A DNA stretch of 64,000 nt from Tubiluchus corallicola (lineage: Eukaryota; Priapulida; Priapulimorpha; Priapulimorphida; Tubiluchidae): assembly GCA_030141605.1 (NCBI GenBank), contig JAQGDQ010000243.1:85001-149000 (forward strand), given 5' to 3'. A model generated the notes under the pieces. It had not been told where the DNA came from. It saw nothing but the letters and a program-made list of their open reading frames with translations, and searched no databases. Position 1 is the stretch's first letter, and the number at the start of each line of letters is the position of its first letter. The position numbers and the translations under genes are program-made. Shown piece by piece: positions 1 through 12,126 of the stretch.

Positions 1-121
1 CTTTAACTTTATGAAAGAAAAGCTAGCATACTCAGCTTCAATTGGTATTTGAGGTTTCCTTTTCGCTCTTGAAATTTTGCCTTCATTTTGTTTTGAAAAA
101 TAGACAAGTGTACGAAAAAAA

Positions 122-202
122 GTGCAATAAAAATGAAAGAAACAATGTGTGCAATAAAAATGAAAGAAACAATGTGTGCAATAAAAATGAAAGAAACAAT
201 GT
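122..202. repeat. 27-bp tandem repeat, 3 copies
   Basis: Three consecutive copies of a 27-bp unit containing gcaataaaaatgaaagaaac start at 122, 149 and 176. The short reading frames here on both strands (NKNERNNVC and its antisense) only reflect the repeat, so I do not treat them as coding. Confidence 0.9.
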
Positions 203-1251
203 GACACGTGAGAACAATGGTTGACAATAACGATCAGCACTAAGTTCTCGTCAGTAACTTAGCTGTCAATCTAAGAACACCATCGCACCAACGGTCAATA
301 TTATCTCCTATTCTTGCGCTAATTAAATCCTTGAAGTTCTAATCACCTGAAATTATAATTGCAAATTTAAACATTTCCAACAAGTCATAATATCACTGTG
401 GCACGTGTAAAATAAACCCACTCAAATCTACAGTTTAAACATAATAAAACGAATGCTTACATGACAATGAATCAGCTACACAGTCACAGAGTGCACTATT
501 TCACATGGTACTTTTATCACAAATATATATTAACAATACGTCAAATACATCTGCAATGTTTGATTCATCATTATTTAAGAGATATAATTCGACAGATTAC
601 ACAATGCACGACCTGAACTAATACATTCCCTATCTCAGCAGATAATACAATACAAATACGAACAATCGACTAACGATAAAAAGAGACAAAGTCTAAGTCA
701 CTGCAATAACGTCAGATTAACCGTTGTATTTTCTCACAACAGTACGAGGACACCGCTGATTGATATTTTAGATTACACTTGCAATAATTATCGTGTGTTT
801 GTCCGTTGAAAATCCCTTGTATTAACACACACTTTGTATAAAATATCGCACTTCATACAAAAATAATATACAAATATAATATAATATACAAGATAATTCA
901 TATTAGATGTTGCTGAACTTTAGCTACCAAAACCTGCTGCCTATTCCAGATCCGTAAAAATCTTTAATATCGAAAAATCCTTTTATTGTTACCGATGATT
1001 TAGGAGATATAACAGATTTTGGCCATCTTGAATTTATGCGTATATCTCAAAAGTATCAAAGTCGATTTTGGCCGATTTTTGTTGAGGGTACCTAAGAATT
1101 CTAACAATCTGAAGAGAAAAATTTTATTGCAATACGTTCTAGGTACCCCCTTACTAAGAGCAATAAAAATGAAAGAAACAATGTAACACGTTAGAACAAT
1201 GGTTGGCAATAACGATCAGCATTAAGTTCTCGTCAGTAACTTTGCTGTCTA
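178..1251 (+). repeat. Pair of about 92-bp direct repeats 1 kb apart
   Basis: The last tandem unit plus its flank (178-269) recurs at 1160-1251 in the same orientation with few differences; both contain aacgatcagca and agttctcgtcagtaac. The 890 bp between the copies is AT-rich with no gene visible. The pair could be terminal direct repeats of a short element or a simple duplication. No short flanking target duplication was found. A gggtacct / aggtaccc inverted pair sits at 1087-1149, just before the second copy. Confidence 0.75.
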
Positions 1252-1405
1252 TTACCCCCACCTACTGTCTAATACCCATTGTTATTACTGGTCTTAGATT
1301 TGCTTTTCTGCTTTCCTTTGTTTAGTATTCAAGCCAGAACTTTGCTTCTAATTACATTTGTTTGTTCTTTCGTACTTTACAGAAATTTCTTGATACGCAA
1401 CATAT

Positions 1406-1743
1406 TGTCACGGAGGCACCTGTGTCGGGTCAGGTGTAGGGCCTTCTACACGCCCTGCTTCCACGTCAGCAGCCACTCACCTCTTTCTTGTAGGCCCAGA
1501 CGTCTTGTTTGGGCCTACACGTGGTGTGAGAAGCCAGCTGACCTGGAATGCCAGTATAAAAGCGCGTAGAGGCCACTACAGCCCGGATTTCTGACACAGG
1601 TGGTCCTCGGGTATAGTGCTGTTACTGAGTTAGTTAGTTTTTTTTGTGCACGTGTATTTTGGTTCCTTATTTTTATTAGTGCTGTTAATAAACTCCGTAC
1701 AGTGTAGTTTTTGTGTATTTTATTTTATGAGAGTTAAATGACA
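1406..1743 (+). mobile_element. Possible solo LTR (Gypsy-like)
   Basis: A GC-richer block sits abruptly in AT-rich DNA. It starts TGTCACGGAGG and can be closed at TGACA (1739-1743), giving a short TGTCA/TGACA terminal inversion typical of LTRs. Inside are a TATA-type promoter (agtataaaagcgcg, about 1552) and, downstream, an aataaac polyadenylation-like signal (about 1687), the normal U3-R-U5 order. I could not see a matching 5-bp target duplication, and no internal gag/pol lies on either side. A cellular promoter is an alternative. Confidence 0.4.
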
Positions 1744-2117
1744 TGCTATAACAGGTATAAGGTACTAGTTTACAGACATTAATTTAGTTAATTAGCATAA
1801 CATTTGTAATTAAAATTGACATTTGTAGTTAAGTAATCAGTTACACAACGATAGTAAAATGGATCTTCATGATGCGCAATATCAAGACAGCCATGCCATC
1901 TTGGAGTTCGACCCCCTGGGTCGAATTCAGTCCAATATTAAGAAAAAGGGATTGTCGTAACTTGGATACAGAAACCAGTGTATGTAGAATTTAGTCATCA
2001 TTTTTGTTGACGCTGCTTTATGTAAACATAAACAACGTGCTGACAACTGCATCTTTTTCTAGTTCACACAACATACAAACATGACAGTTTTACAAAATTA
2101 CAAAATACGCTTTGTCA
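1744..2117. other. Gene-free stretch with a short perfect palindrome
   Basis: No coding signal is seen. At 1907-1925 an 8-bp perfect inverted repeat (TTCGACCC/GGGTCGAA) encloses a 3-base loop. The GTTCGACCCC string resembles a tRNA B-box, but no tRNA cloverleaf can be drawn around it. Confidence 0.6.
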
Positions 2118-2396
2118 ATGAATCAATCAATCAATTTATTTCACTCCAGCAATACATATACAATACATCAACATACAATATTATTGAAACAAAAAGAAAC
2201 AGTATAGGTAAAAAAACGTAGATGAAGTCAAATTAACCAAATAAAAGAGTTGCTGCATGACACCTTGAAACCTTAGCTTGTTAAGGTGGCACAAATGAGT
2301 GAATGAAAGAATGGTTAGGATCTGAAGAAATGATGAAATGGAAAAAACAGTAAGATTAGGGACAGGAAGAAAGAAAAGAGGAGAAGAAACGACCAC
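2118..2396 (-). mobile_element. 3' end of a non-LTR retrotransposon
   Basis: Read on the minus strand, this ends in aataaattgattgattgatt, the simple-repeat tail typical of CR1/L2-like elements. The preceding about 270 bp is noncoding and pyrimidine-rich. A short ccttaacaagctaagg stem-loop is present near 2270-2285. The open frame at 2181-2396 is low-complexity F/L/S-rich sequence and probably not a gene. Confidence 0.5.
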
Positions 2397-2456
2397 AGTG
2401 TATGTTTAATTTACATAGAGCTATATTAAAATAGCATTATAATTGATTGGAGGTCT

Positions 2457-2558
2457 TATATTGCGACTGCAAGAGACATGGAACCATTAAAATTGTATTA
2501 TAGGTAAGAATCAAAAATGAAATTTTAACGCTTCCATGTCTCATGCTGTCGCAATATA
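2457..2558. ncRNA. Candidate microRNA-precursor-like hairpin
   Basis: Bases 2457-2483 and 2532-2558 are inverted copies pairing at 25 of 27 positions. The stem continues inward for about 11 more positions (ttaaaatt against aattttaa) with two further mismatches. This gives a stem of about 38 bp with isolated 1x1 mismatches and a loop of about 25 nt, the geometry of a metazoan pre-miRNA. Arms of equal length and a single-copy appearance in this window fit a miRNA. A small MITE with long inverted repeats is the main alternative. Strand is undetermined because either strand folds. Confidence 0.35.
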
Positions 2559-2559
2559 T

Positions 2560-5500
2560 TGTAAAGATTTTCTTAGTTCTCTAGTGTACAAAAAGCTGCT
2601 AAATAAATGATGTGAGAATATGGCTGTAACCTGGGACAATCATATTTAATTTGGCCCAGTATTTCTCAGTGTCAGTGACGCTGTTTAACTCAATAGATTA
2701 ATATACCTTTGTGCAGTTTGCATATGGCTTCTTTGTTTTAATAAAATTTTCACTGGGTGTTGCTATTTTTATGATTGCTTAATAAATACCACGTTGTGCT
2801 AAATTTTGGAAAAACAGCCAAACAAGTGCTGTACTTTCCTAGAGATGTGATAGCACGTCTCCAAACAATTATTGTTATGTTAATATAAAGCGTTTTTGCT
2901 AAGTTCAAACGTTGAGTTCTGCTGTTATCAACTGGCAAAAACGCGTGTAAGCATTGTTAGAAAGCTTCCATAATGTCTGTAAATATCCCGTTGAAGTACC
3001 CACATATAACTGCTAGAAGTCCTGCAGTTGTATCCCTACAACTGGGAAGAATTTAAATGGCAGGAACAGGGAATTTTAAAGTATGTCTCAAAGAACTTCC
3101 ACCTAAATTATAACAACGTTATATTGTTTAGCATTACGCTTACCTGTTTGAAAGATATTACGTAATATTCATTACCACGACTTCACAGACAGCCCATTGT
3201 TACTCTGCCATTGTTTTATGAATGGACAAAGTAAAACTGTTACTTACAGTCGAAACTATACGAGCTGTTACAGGCTTAGTATTTTGTTAATAGCTGTTAT
3301 TTTTTGCTCCGCACTGTGAACTGTGGGCGGGGGGGGGGGGCAGTTTGTTTAAAAACAGTATCGCATACAACTCTATAATTATAATTATAAGGATTTTGGC
3401 GTAGCAAATACTAGCTACAAATATTTGTCGGGAAGCTTACGAACCAACAGAAGCCTATATCCATAGGCCTAAGTTATCCACGAACTAGTTTATCCTTAGT
3501 CACTCGATCATTCGTTCTCCTTAACAACAGCACAGACACCTTTGTAGCTTATTTCTGTTCAATTTAGAGTTTACAAATCGCAAAATTTCAAGTTGTACTC
3601 CTGCTTTTTTCATTTAATGCACCTATTCCGAAATACGTGTTCGGTCAATGTCAAATGCGCCATGCAACAACGCTGGAAACTGAATAAATAGACAAGTCTG
3701 TAAAATTAAGTAATGGATATTACGCTTACCTGTTTGAAAGACTTACGTAGTTGGAAAAGACAATTCTTAATAATTTAAAATATTCATGCCACTTGGTAAA
3801 ATAGCACTGCATCACTATCCCAGGATGCATTTCTGGGATACATTTACAATATAAAGTAGTTTAAACTGTAGCTTAGTTAGCAAGAATGTGGTACGAATGC
3901 TTAAATTATTTTTTCAAACTTTATGCAATGTGATGTAGCAAATGACTTACCGTTGGGTAGATTACACATAACGGTCATCGCGGCAGTTTAAATTTATAGG
4001 CTTTATCCAGCATTACTGTTAACGCAAACTCTGTATGCAATAAGACAGTACGTAAGTGATATAAAATACCAAGACGAATTTTTAAGCTTTATTTACGAAG
4101 GCTGTGCTCTTGTGCTTCAATGTAAAAGTAGTCACATATTTCTCAATCCTAGCTAACACAAAAGTCATACTTCGTTAAGTAACAATTACATCGAGGTGCT
4201 GGCTCTTTCTGGATTATAAGCTTGCGAAATAACTCTACAAGGAGGTCTGTTTCGCAGTGGAGCTTGTATCGTTCTCGCTGTTCATGTAATAAGTAATAAA
4301 ATGTTGTTCACTTTTTATATTTTGACATCACAACATAAAATTACTAAGTGTCTACGAAAAAACCGGGTCACGCAACGCTAAATGGAGTTTTAAAAGACTT
4401 ATCCCAAATGGGCAAGTCACTTTTCCCCATTAGAAGTCACTGTTTCGATTCTTAGATAGCCAATGAATGGCGACATGTTATTCTGCAACTAATTGGACAA
4501 CTAAAACCTTACGTACAACTGCACATGCACCATTAGCTGAATTAACTTCCCACATTTTTAATAATGAGCTAATGAACCATTGGTAGTGTCATTGCCACGA
4601 GATTCGATCAACTGAGAAAACGCAATAAACAGAATCGTGGCTTCTAATTTACTTGGCTAGTTAAACGTAAAAGCCCTACAGATATTAGAACTTAAAAATG
4701 CATCGCATTTCCAGGAAACTATCGGCACACTGCAAGTTGGAATCTAGCACTCAATGACAGCACCTGCTACTAATAGTCGGTGATAATGGCGGGACCGGAA
4801 TCTGCGCAGCATCAAAGATAAGATGACAGACTGAATAGGCGGAGGTATCTTAGCCACACTGGGATGTCAAATAATTAGGATAAGGCAGATGAAATCGCTC
4901 TAAAAGCAATTTTTACGGTGGTCATCCATCCATTTGTTAACTAGGTAAGTACTACTTGACTTTCGTAGCCAAGTATACAACTTGACCACTCAGCTTCCAG
5001 TAACGTATCAATTTTTTAAAACATATTCAAGTGATGCAAGCAAATCCATTTACTTTAGTGCCACAGTGTATACTTACGTTTTTGTTACAAAAATAGGAAT
5101 ATATTTTTATAAATCTGACCGACGCCTTATATTCTTCTTTGATGCACACATTATTTATGAGTAACAGCTCAGCAACAAGTTACATTACCCGTGAATGTTA
5201 ATTTATTAGTACAGACTTATTGTCTGGTAACGCCATTTTGCAACATTGAATATAAAAACCTGACTGCACTGAACAACAACAACAGCAAAACAACTTCACT
5301 GTTTCACACTGTCACTAACAACAATGAAGCCATAATTTTGACTTACCTGATTGGTTATATCTGAATCGGAGTTCTCCTTTCACTGTACACTACATTCGGT
5401 GTAATTACTACACCTTGTATTGTACGCCCGAAGTGCAAATACTAGAATAGTACAAACCAACTCGGATAAACAAAGTCACGACACAATTGGAGGAAGGTTC

Positions 5501-6978
5501 GTACTTTTGTGTACACATAATACAAACACACCTACGGACCATATCTTGGCAACACAATCTATATGTACATATAAACTCTAAATAACACAGGAGGCACTGC
5601 AATTTGTTTTGTGTGCAATCTTCCCCATTGTGTTCCGGCGATGAGAACTGATAAGAAGGATATCTGTGACCCGTTTTACAGCACAAATTTCATTTGCACT
5701 TGCAAACGTCTGCTTGCAGGGATGATCTATAGCCAAACGGAAGGGGCGCGGATTGCATAAAATTAAATCATATTCATAAATATAAATAACAAAGGTCATG
5801 GATTTAAGTAGATATACTCAGCCGCGCTAAAAAGCAATTCTGAATGTAAGAAGCGTTACTATTATAAACACTGAAATTTCACCCATACTTACTGAACCCG
5901 TAATAATCTAGCTAAAAATATTTTGTACTTTGTATTGTACTAAAACCATTTTTTTCAGATGCGCGCAAACATGTTAGTGTGTATATACTAAACAAAGAAA
6001 CGTAAAAGGCGCAATGTTTAAAAATAGCTTCAGTATGATAAAGTGTTCGTTTTGGTAAAAGTTTTCAACCCCCTTTCTAACTGCATGTCACAGCCCTTGG
6101 CATAACTGCTAGAGTTTGCTAGACGAATAAACTTCCCTTTGCAGACAATAATGAACCATAAATTATGCACAAACATTAAGCAAAAACAATCAGTTATACT
6201 GTAATTAGAGACATTACTTAATTTGCTTGGCATTTCATTGCAGAAATTGCACGAATAATGAGGCTGTGTTAGAGAAACACTAACAAGGAAAGCCCACTAA
6301 TTATGCGACAAGGAAAATAATTATTCTCCTTTATATTTTGGAGAAAAAAATTTGAGCTCAAAAAAGGAAAAATTTATCTGTGTTTTTAGCTTTTTACTTC
6401 CCGACTTAGTAAAAAACTTTATTTTCTGTTTACCTAATCTGACAGTCAAAAGCTTTGTTTCCCGTTGTTCTTACGTTAGTTAAGTTTAAGTTTTTAAGTG
6501 TTTAAGTAGTATGGATGTGCAAAATTATTTGTGGTGTACAAAATTAAATGTTCACAAAAAAGTGTTTATAAAATTAACTTCCTGGATTCTCTTCTGTGCC
6601 GCGACATAACACTTAATATTGTATAACTCTTCGAAACGCAACAAAAGCTATTATTCTATTTTTGCTAACTCTGGCTTCTTATTTACAACATACAACGAAT
6701 TTGTTCTGGTATGTAGGCCTACGCAGCGGTTTTAAAATAAACAAAATTTCACTGTGACATGCAACAAATTCCCATTTTATTTTGTACATAATTATAATTT
6801 CAGAAACACAATAAGCGGTGTGAACAATGTACGTTTTTATTTTTACAACAAGTTTCATATTTAGCTCTTAATTTGTTGAGAGTCTGATATTATCGCTTTC
6901 ATATAATCAGGTGATTTATATTTATCTGATATAAATATTCCCATATTTAAAAAATCTAAATTAAACTTACTTGAAACA
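2560..6978. other. About 4.4 kb with no recognisable gene
   Basis: AT-rich DNA. I see a poly-G run near 3328-3340, a 23-bp exact repeat described separately, and minus-strand GTAAGT-type donor consensus sites at about 3951, 5347 and 5897 that may be chance. A TATA-like tataaaaa lies near 5252. None of the short frames at 4982-6233 has domain-like composition. Confidence 0.5.
3133..3741. repeat. 23-bp exact direct repeat carrying a splice-donor consensus
   Basis: The identical 23-mer containing acgcttacctgtttgaaaga lies at 3133-3155 and 3719-3741. On the minus strand both read CAAACAG followed by GTAAGCG, a strong 5' splice-donor consensus. The flanks differ. The copies may mark duplicated, perhaps alternative, noncoding exons of a minus-strand gene running off the left edge, or simply a duplicated fragment. 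Confidence 0.6.
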
Positions 6979-7287
6979 TATAACTGATCACTCAATCATG
7001 ATTTGTTGTTTTTCATTTTCAAAAACTTCCCCTCTAGTATAATAATATTTTTATTACTTCCCACCCGTATTTATATTTGTATATATTGTAATATTGTATC
7101 TGTATATATTGTATTTTTTTTCGTAACAAATTCTAGTGGCCTACCATAAGCTAGCTTCTTAGGTCTCTAGCACAGAATTCATGAATTGTATAATAATTTT
7201 GTATTAACAAAAACTGATTATCGATGCGCATGTAATGTATATGTATATGTTTATTGCGAAATAAATCTATGAAATCTAAATCTAAAT
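6979..7287 (+). mobile_element. Retroelement copy A1 (about 310 bp, AAATCTA tail)
   Basis: Nearly the whole segment is repeated in inverted orientation at 24620-24934. It ends with a tail of aaatcta units after an aataaa-like motif, as in CR1/L2-type elements and SINEs that use their machinery. It shares gatcactcaatcatgatttg near its 5' end with the other copy. No Pol III A or B box was recognised. Confidence 0.75.
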
Positions 7288-7674
7288 ATCTTGAGAAGAG
7301 TAACAATGCGCCGTAAAAATATACAACGACATGAAAGAATGAAAGAATAATCCTGCTGCAACAATTTTACACATTCGTGGCTCTTACTGTTGTTGTCACT
7401 GTCGTTAGCGGTGGTGGTGGTGATTGATGCTCTTTTCGTTATTTGGTTGTTTGCTATTTGAATCAACAAACAAACAAATAAATACAGAACCCAACTCACC
7501 ATCTCCTCGCTTAATAAATAACATATGAGTAAACAATTAGAAACAATTAGAACATTTTGCATTGCATGGAAAATGATGGTAAAGAGAACCTGTTAAAATA
7601 TGCTAAATGTCAAATAATTATGTTAAGAAGAGTATTCCTGAAGCCAAGCCAAATAAGGGGAAACTTAAGGAGTG
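7288..7674. other. No gene seen
   Basis: AT-rich spacer with a short gtggtggtggtgatt tract near 7410-7425. The open frame on the minus strand at 7251-7562 overlaps the retroelement tail and has no domain signature. Confidence 0.5.
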
Positions 7675-7920
7675 GTGTCACGTGACGACGTGGGCGAAGA
7701 GTTGACCCACTTGTCAGCCTGCGCACGCAGCTCATATATAGGCCGTGACACCAGCTAGCAGGGGGGATTGGACACACTTCACACTTACACGCAGGACGTC
7801 TCTTGTAGATCAGGGGCCTTGGCATTGCTATACATTTATTATATTTATTGTGATGTTATTTCATAAATGTGTTATTTCGCAAACAAAGTCTTGATAGCTT
7901 TGCCATTACTCAAACGTTCA
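7675..7920 (+). mobile_element. Possible second solo LTR
   Basis: A GC-richer block begins TGTCACGTGACGACG and has a TATA-like tcatatatagg about 60 bp in, echoing the start and promoter layout of the block at 1406. Its right end is unclear (about 7920), no terminal CA partner or target duplication could be fixed, and it is not homologous to the first block. It contains a CACGTG E-box and nearby TGACG motif, so a cellular promoter is an alternative. Confidence 0.3.
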
Positions 7921-8555
7921 TAAACAGCTACACACAGCTCACACACGTACTACCACTATACCACAGACTTAATAATTTTACTATGATGGTAATCTTGCGA
8001 CTGCTTTACACGGAGTAAACTCAAGAAATTTTCAGGCCCTTCGGTACCATGCACGCCGCGTCCTATACAATAAAAAAATACATAATATTGCAACACCCCC
8101 CCCCTCCATCTAGCCTATTAGTCCAGCATCAAGCCAGGTATGTGCCAAAGTCAGCTAAGCACGTTCCACACCAGTAATGAACAGTTTTCATATTGTCACG
8201 CGCAACAATAAATCCATTCAGTGAAGCCATGAATAGGCTCGCCATATTTGTGCAAGAGAGAATGGGTTAGGAAAATTGCCCGCGCGGATAATTTGCACTG
8301 CTATTGTCGTGACAAACAATACTCCATAGAAACGGTATTAATTATTGTGGTAACCATAGAAGTTTAGCTGGGTGACAGAATGGCGGATATCCATATCACT
8401 TCACATTGTGGTGGCTGAATTTCTCATATGCAATTAATATTGTAGCTTATGGCAACGTCGCAGTTTGGGAATTGAAGCCATAGATATGCCCAATTCCACA
8501 CATTATGCTCACTTCAATCCCTTAGCAACAGTGCTCGGATTATTAATTTGCTTGT

Positions 8556-9200
8556 TTGTTCGTTCGTTCGTTCGTTTGCTTTCTTGTTCATTTACTTGCT
8601 TCTTGTTGAATGTATGACTGGGGTGAAGGAGTAGCGTATACTTGGCAGGATGGACGGTTTGTTGATGGGCTGACAGGCTGGCTGATTGTTGGGCTGTTGG
8701 TGGGCTGACGAGTTGACTAGCTGCTTGTTACTGATTGCTTCGTAGGAAGGCTAGTCGATCAATCAGTAGACGGGCTGCTGGCTGGCTATTTGGTTAAGTT
8801 GGAGTTTGTTTAGTCAATTGGTCTGCTTGATAGCTAGTTAGTTGGCTAGTAATTTGTCAGATGGCGAGATATTTGGTTATTTCTTTAGTGGTTGATCATT
8901 GGTTGACTGACTGATTGCTTCGCAGACAGGTTAGTTGGCAGGTTGGTCACTGGTTGATTAATTGATTACTTTCGTTGCTTGGTTGGTTGGCTGATGAGCT
9001 TGCAGGCCGGCTGGTTGGCTGGTCGGCTGTCGGTCGGTCAACCCGTTGGTTGGAAATGGACGTTTAGTCCTTCAGCTGGTCGATTAACTGGTTCGCTATT
9101 TGTTTATTTACATGTGTATTTGTTTATGTGCGCGGATCACTGCCATTATTCTAGCCAGGCAAGCAAGCAAATAAGTAAGCAAATTAACGAACAAACAGAT
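8556..9200. repeat. Degenerate TTCG / TTGGCTGG low-complexity tract
   Basis: The tract begins with perfect ttcg repeats (8556-8575) and continues as about 600 bp of decayed tetranucleotide-like sequence rich in ttgg and gctg, ending in caagcaagcaaataag. The open frame from 8979 (W/G/L-rich) is produced by this composition. Confidence 0.7.
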
Positions 9201-10261
9201 AAGCAATCAACCAATTGTGTATACATTATTCTTTGTTCACGCATTATTTCGTCTTCATTTGACTCGACAAATGTACACGATTACTTCTACTTTCTCCTCC
9301 TTTCATTCTCAATACATTTATATGCTCTTTCCTGCGTCTATCTCACCTTTCCATTGCTTCACCCACATATCCAACAGGAAAGAGACAGATTTCCTTCTCT
9401 GCAGACACTTTCCTTTTTGTGTTGATTCTTTCTCTAGTTCCTTCCTTCTTTCTTCCTTAATTTTTTCTCTTTTTTTTGCTTAACCACCAATATGTAAGAA
9501 CATGGCTTCAGTATGAGAAAGATGACTAAAAGTACGGGAATGTTTAACCAAATATTCAAAGCAGTAGCACAGCTCTTGATGGAGGCCAAAGACAAAATCT
9601 GACCAAAGGGCCATAATGCAAAATATATATACAGAAAAGCAAAATTAAAGCAGCACAGTTTCACTTATGAAATCACAGCCTTATTTTGCTGACTAACGGA
9701 GGTTTAGAAGGTTACATCCTGCACACTATCTGCTGTCAACGACATTTACTTAAAAATGTCATTACTAATATCATTGCAATGTGCCAAATGTACACTAGGA
9801 CAATTCATTAAAACCCTTGGGACACCAACGAATTCAAAGGTCAGCCAAAGGTCAAATTGATTACAGTTGGGCAAAAATTGCAGTTCAACACTGAACAGTT
9901 GCAGGATTTCTTACCTAATTAAGTACGTGCGTTTGGAACTCATTTAATTGTCAATGCACGAAGACCCAGTGCCTCTTTCTTCTCTCTTGCAGAGATTATA
10001 ACACTAGGTATACATAACATGTAACCTGCATAATTAAGAAAAAGATTTACTCAAACAAAACCCCGTTTATAATATAGTTGTGAAGTATTAATGACGAATT
10101 TCTCTATGCATATAAAAATTTGTGCAATTCGACAAGCCTATCCGAATTATTAAGCAGCCCATTTAAAATAAGATAACTATCTAGGATTATCTAAGAGAAA
10201 CATGTCAGAATGTTCATTCACGTAAGAAAATCGCTTTTTTGGACTGCAAATAAGCACTTAC
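9201..10261. other. No gene seen
   Basis: A pyrimidine-rich stretch (9250-9480) is followed by AT-rich DNA. The overlapping short frames here are low-complexity F/S/L sequence without domain signatures. Confidence 0.5.
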
Positions 10262-10345
10262 TGAGAAGCCAGCAGCTGCAACAACTGCAGCAGGGTAACA
10301 GCAAAAGCAGCAACCTCGACTGTCAGTGAGAGGATCCGCCCGCAT
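10262..10345 (-). CDS. Weak candidate first coding exon
   Basis: On the minus strand an ATG at 10345 opens 28 codons (MRADPLTDSRGCCFCC, then PAAVVAAAGFS) ending exactly at a GTAAGTGC donor at 10261-10254. The Cys-rich then Ala/Val-rich sequence could begin a small membrane protein. The region is GC-richer than its surroundings, and an RFX X-box-like palindrome lies about 150 bp upstream. No downstream exon was identified, so this is a hypothesis only. Confidence 0.2.
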
Positions 10346-10494
10346 ACATGGCTTCACATCCACACGTCCAACTTCATCTAACCGTCTGCCGTATGGATTT
10401 AGTTCAACAATAGACGACTATGTAATGATAACAATACAAGCAAAGCCCGCTGGTATGCATAGACAGCAAGCATCCCAACCGAGATGCCTGAAAG

Positions 10495-10508
10495 GTTGTC
10501 ATGGTAAC
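10495..10508. promoter_or_regulatory. RFX X-box-like palindrome
   Basis: GTTGTCATGGTAAC matches the imperfect inverted repeat bound by RFX factors (GTTRCC, short spacer, GGYAAC) except for one base. X-boxes drive many ciliary genes in animals. Its position upstream of the candidate minus-strand exon at 10262-10345 suits a promoter. Confidence 0.35.
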
Positions 10509-10529
10509 CGGCGGCTTCTTATTGTGCCA

Positions 10530-12120
10530 GTCAGTGCAGAAATGTCCATTAATTAAACAATAGCTGTTATTTAACAGATCTGTCCAGATTCTGTATAGTC
10601 AGGAAATTAGCGAAGCTCCCCTGTAGGCAGAGGATGCTGATGAGTGAATGAAGAGAGCGTCACGATGAATCAAAGAAAGTTCTTGATGAAGCCAACAAGT
10701 GTGCTAATTTATGCCAAGTTGGTGAAGCCAACTAACACACGGTTGTACCCAAATTTTAAATTATAGATTAGCTTCACAGATTATAATAGAAATAGGTGTG
10801 TTCACACAGTGGGTTTCCTGTTGGTCTGGTGTTGCAAGTTACAAAATTGGAATACAGCCTTCTTCTTCGAACAATTATATATAATTTATCCACCACACAT
10901 ACCATCTTTTATCATTTTCTCGATTCATAAACATTACCAATGATAACGTCACAAAACTGGTTGTAGACAATTCGGTTATTATTTTCGCCACGTTGCCTAT
11001 AGGCTTCAATATCGCAATAATTGTGTGTGTGGGGGGGGGGGGGGAGTCCTGGTCGCTGCGCTGTGTAACAATGTTGCTACAACAAGGTTTATTTAAAGTC
11101 ATTAAGCCTTCAGTGTTAGCATTGTTAAGCACAGACAGTAATGAACATAACAATCACTAAACAAGCTCTCTGTACTTCAAGAATAGCCTACAGTCTTCCA
11201 TAAGCACTAATTAACCTTTAACTAACGTGCTTTGTCTACAAGTTCCTCTTCTGCCTTGTGGCATAAGACACATGGGTGAAGAATCTTGTAATAACGACAC
11301 TGGGCGTCAGGTTTCCTTAACGCTTTTTCCTCTTCCATTTTTTCAAATTTTCCTTAAATTGTACAAGTCCAACCGATGCGGGCATTTTGGACACTTCTCG
11401 ACCAGTTTGAGCTTTCTTGTACACGTTTTTGTCGAATTTGATGTGATCAAGTGCAAACCTGCGACTGGTGCGCCCCCTGAGACACGCAATTAACGTCAGT
11501 TGTACAAGAGCTATGCAAAGCTCACGACAAAGACAAAAAGCCAATTAAAGCGTTGTAGTAACGACAGACAATGATACTCACCCAGCAATGGCAGAACATT
11601 GTTTGACAAGCACTCAGGGTTGCAGTACAAATGAAAATGTCATTTAGAGTCAAATGAAACACCAAGAGCCCGGGAAATACTCTTGGTGGTGTCTAAACTC
11701 AAAGGCTATATAAGCTGCTTGAAGACGTTACCAACCGCTAGGTCACTTGGCATTTCAATAGTCCAAAAGCCAAATATCAAATTTAGTCAACTGATTCGAA
11801 ACTGCTAGGAGGGAAGATCTCAGTGTGAAGGCCATTTTCTAGGTTACAACAAATAAGTGTTTAATGTCCTAGCTTAGCATCTTCACTCTTTTTTTAGTCA
11901 CCACTAGGAATGCCATTCGTGGGAAAAACTTGTGTGTATGAGAAACATTTTAGATTTTCTTAAATGAAGATAACCAAACAACAGCTGAATTGAGTGACAT
12001 CACAAACGAGAAAAAACAAGATGCTAACATCTGTTTCATAACCATTTTTTCGCCACCACTTTAAGCCAATTTAAAAACTGGAAATCTCGCAAACATGAAA
12101 TATTTGATGGAAACGTAATA
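10530..12120. other. No gene seen; poly-G run
   Basis: AT-rich DNA with a run of 13 G after gtgtgtgt near 11022-11044. Short frames on both strands at 10875-11544 lack domain signatures. Confidence 0.5.
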
Positions 12121-12126
12121 GAATGG

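Noticed and set aside
1905-1914. GTTCGACCCC resembling a tRNA B-box
   Set aside because: It is half of a short palindrome; no A-box at the right distance and no acceptor-stem pairing.
8979-9483. 148- and 88-codon plus-strand frames
   Set aside because: They run from decayed TTGGCTGG low-complexity DNA into a pyrimidine tract; no domain, and the two frames overlap.
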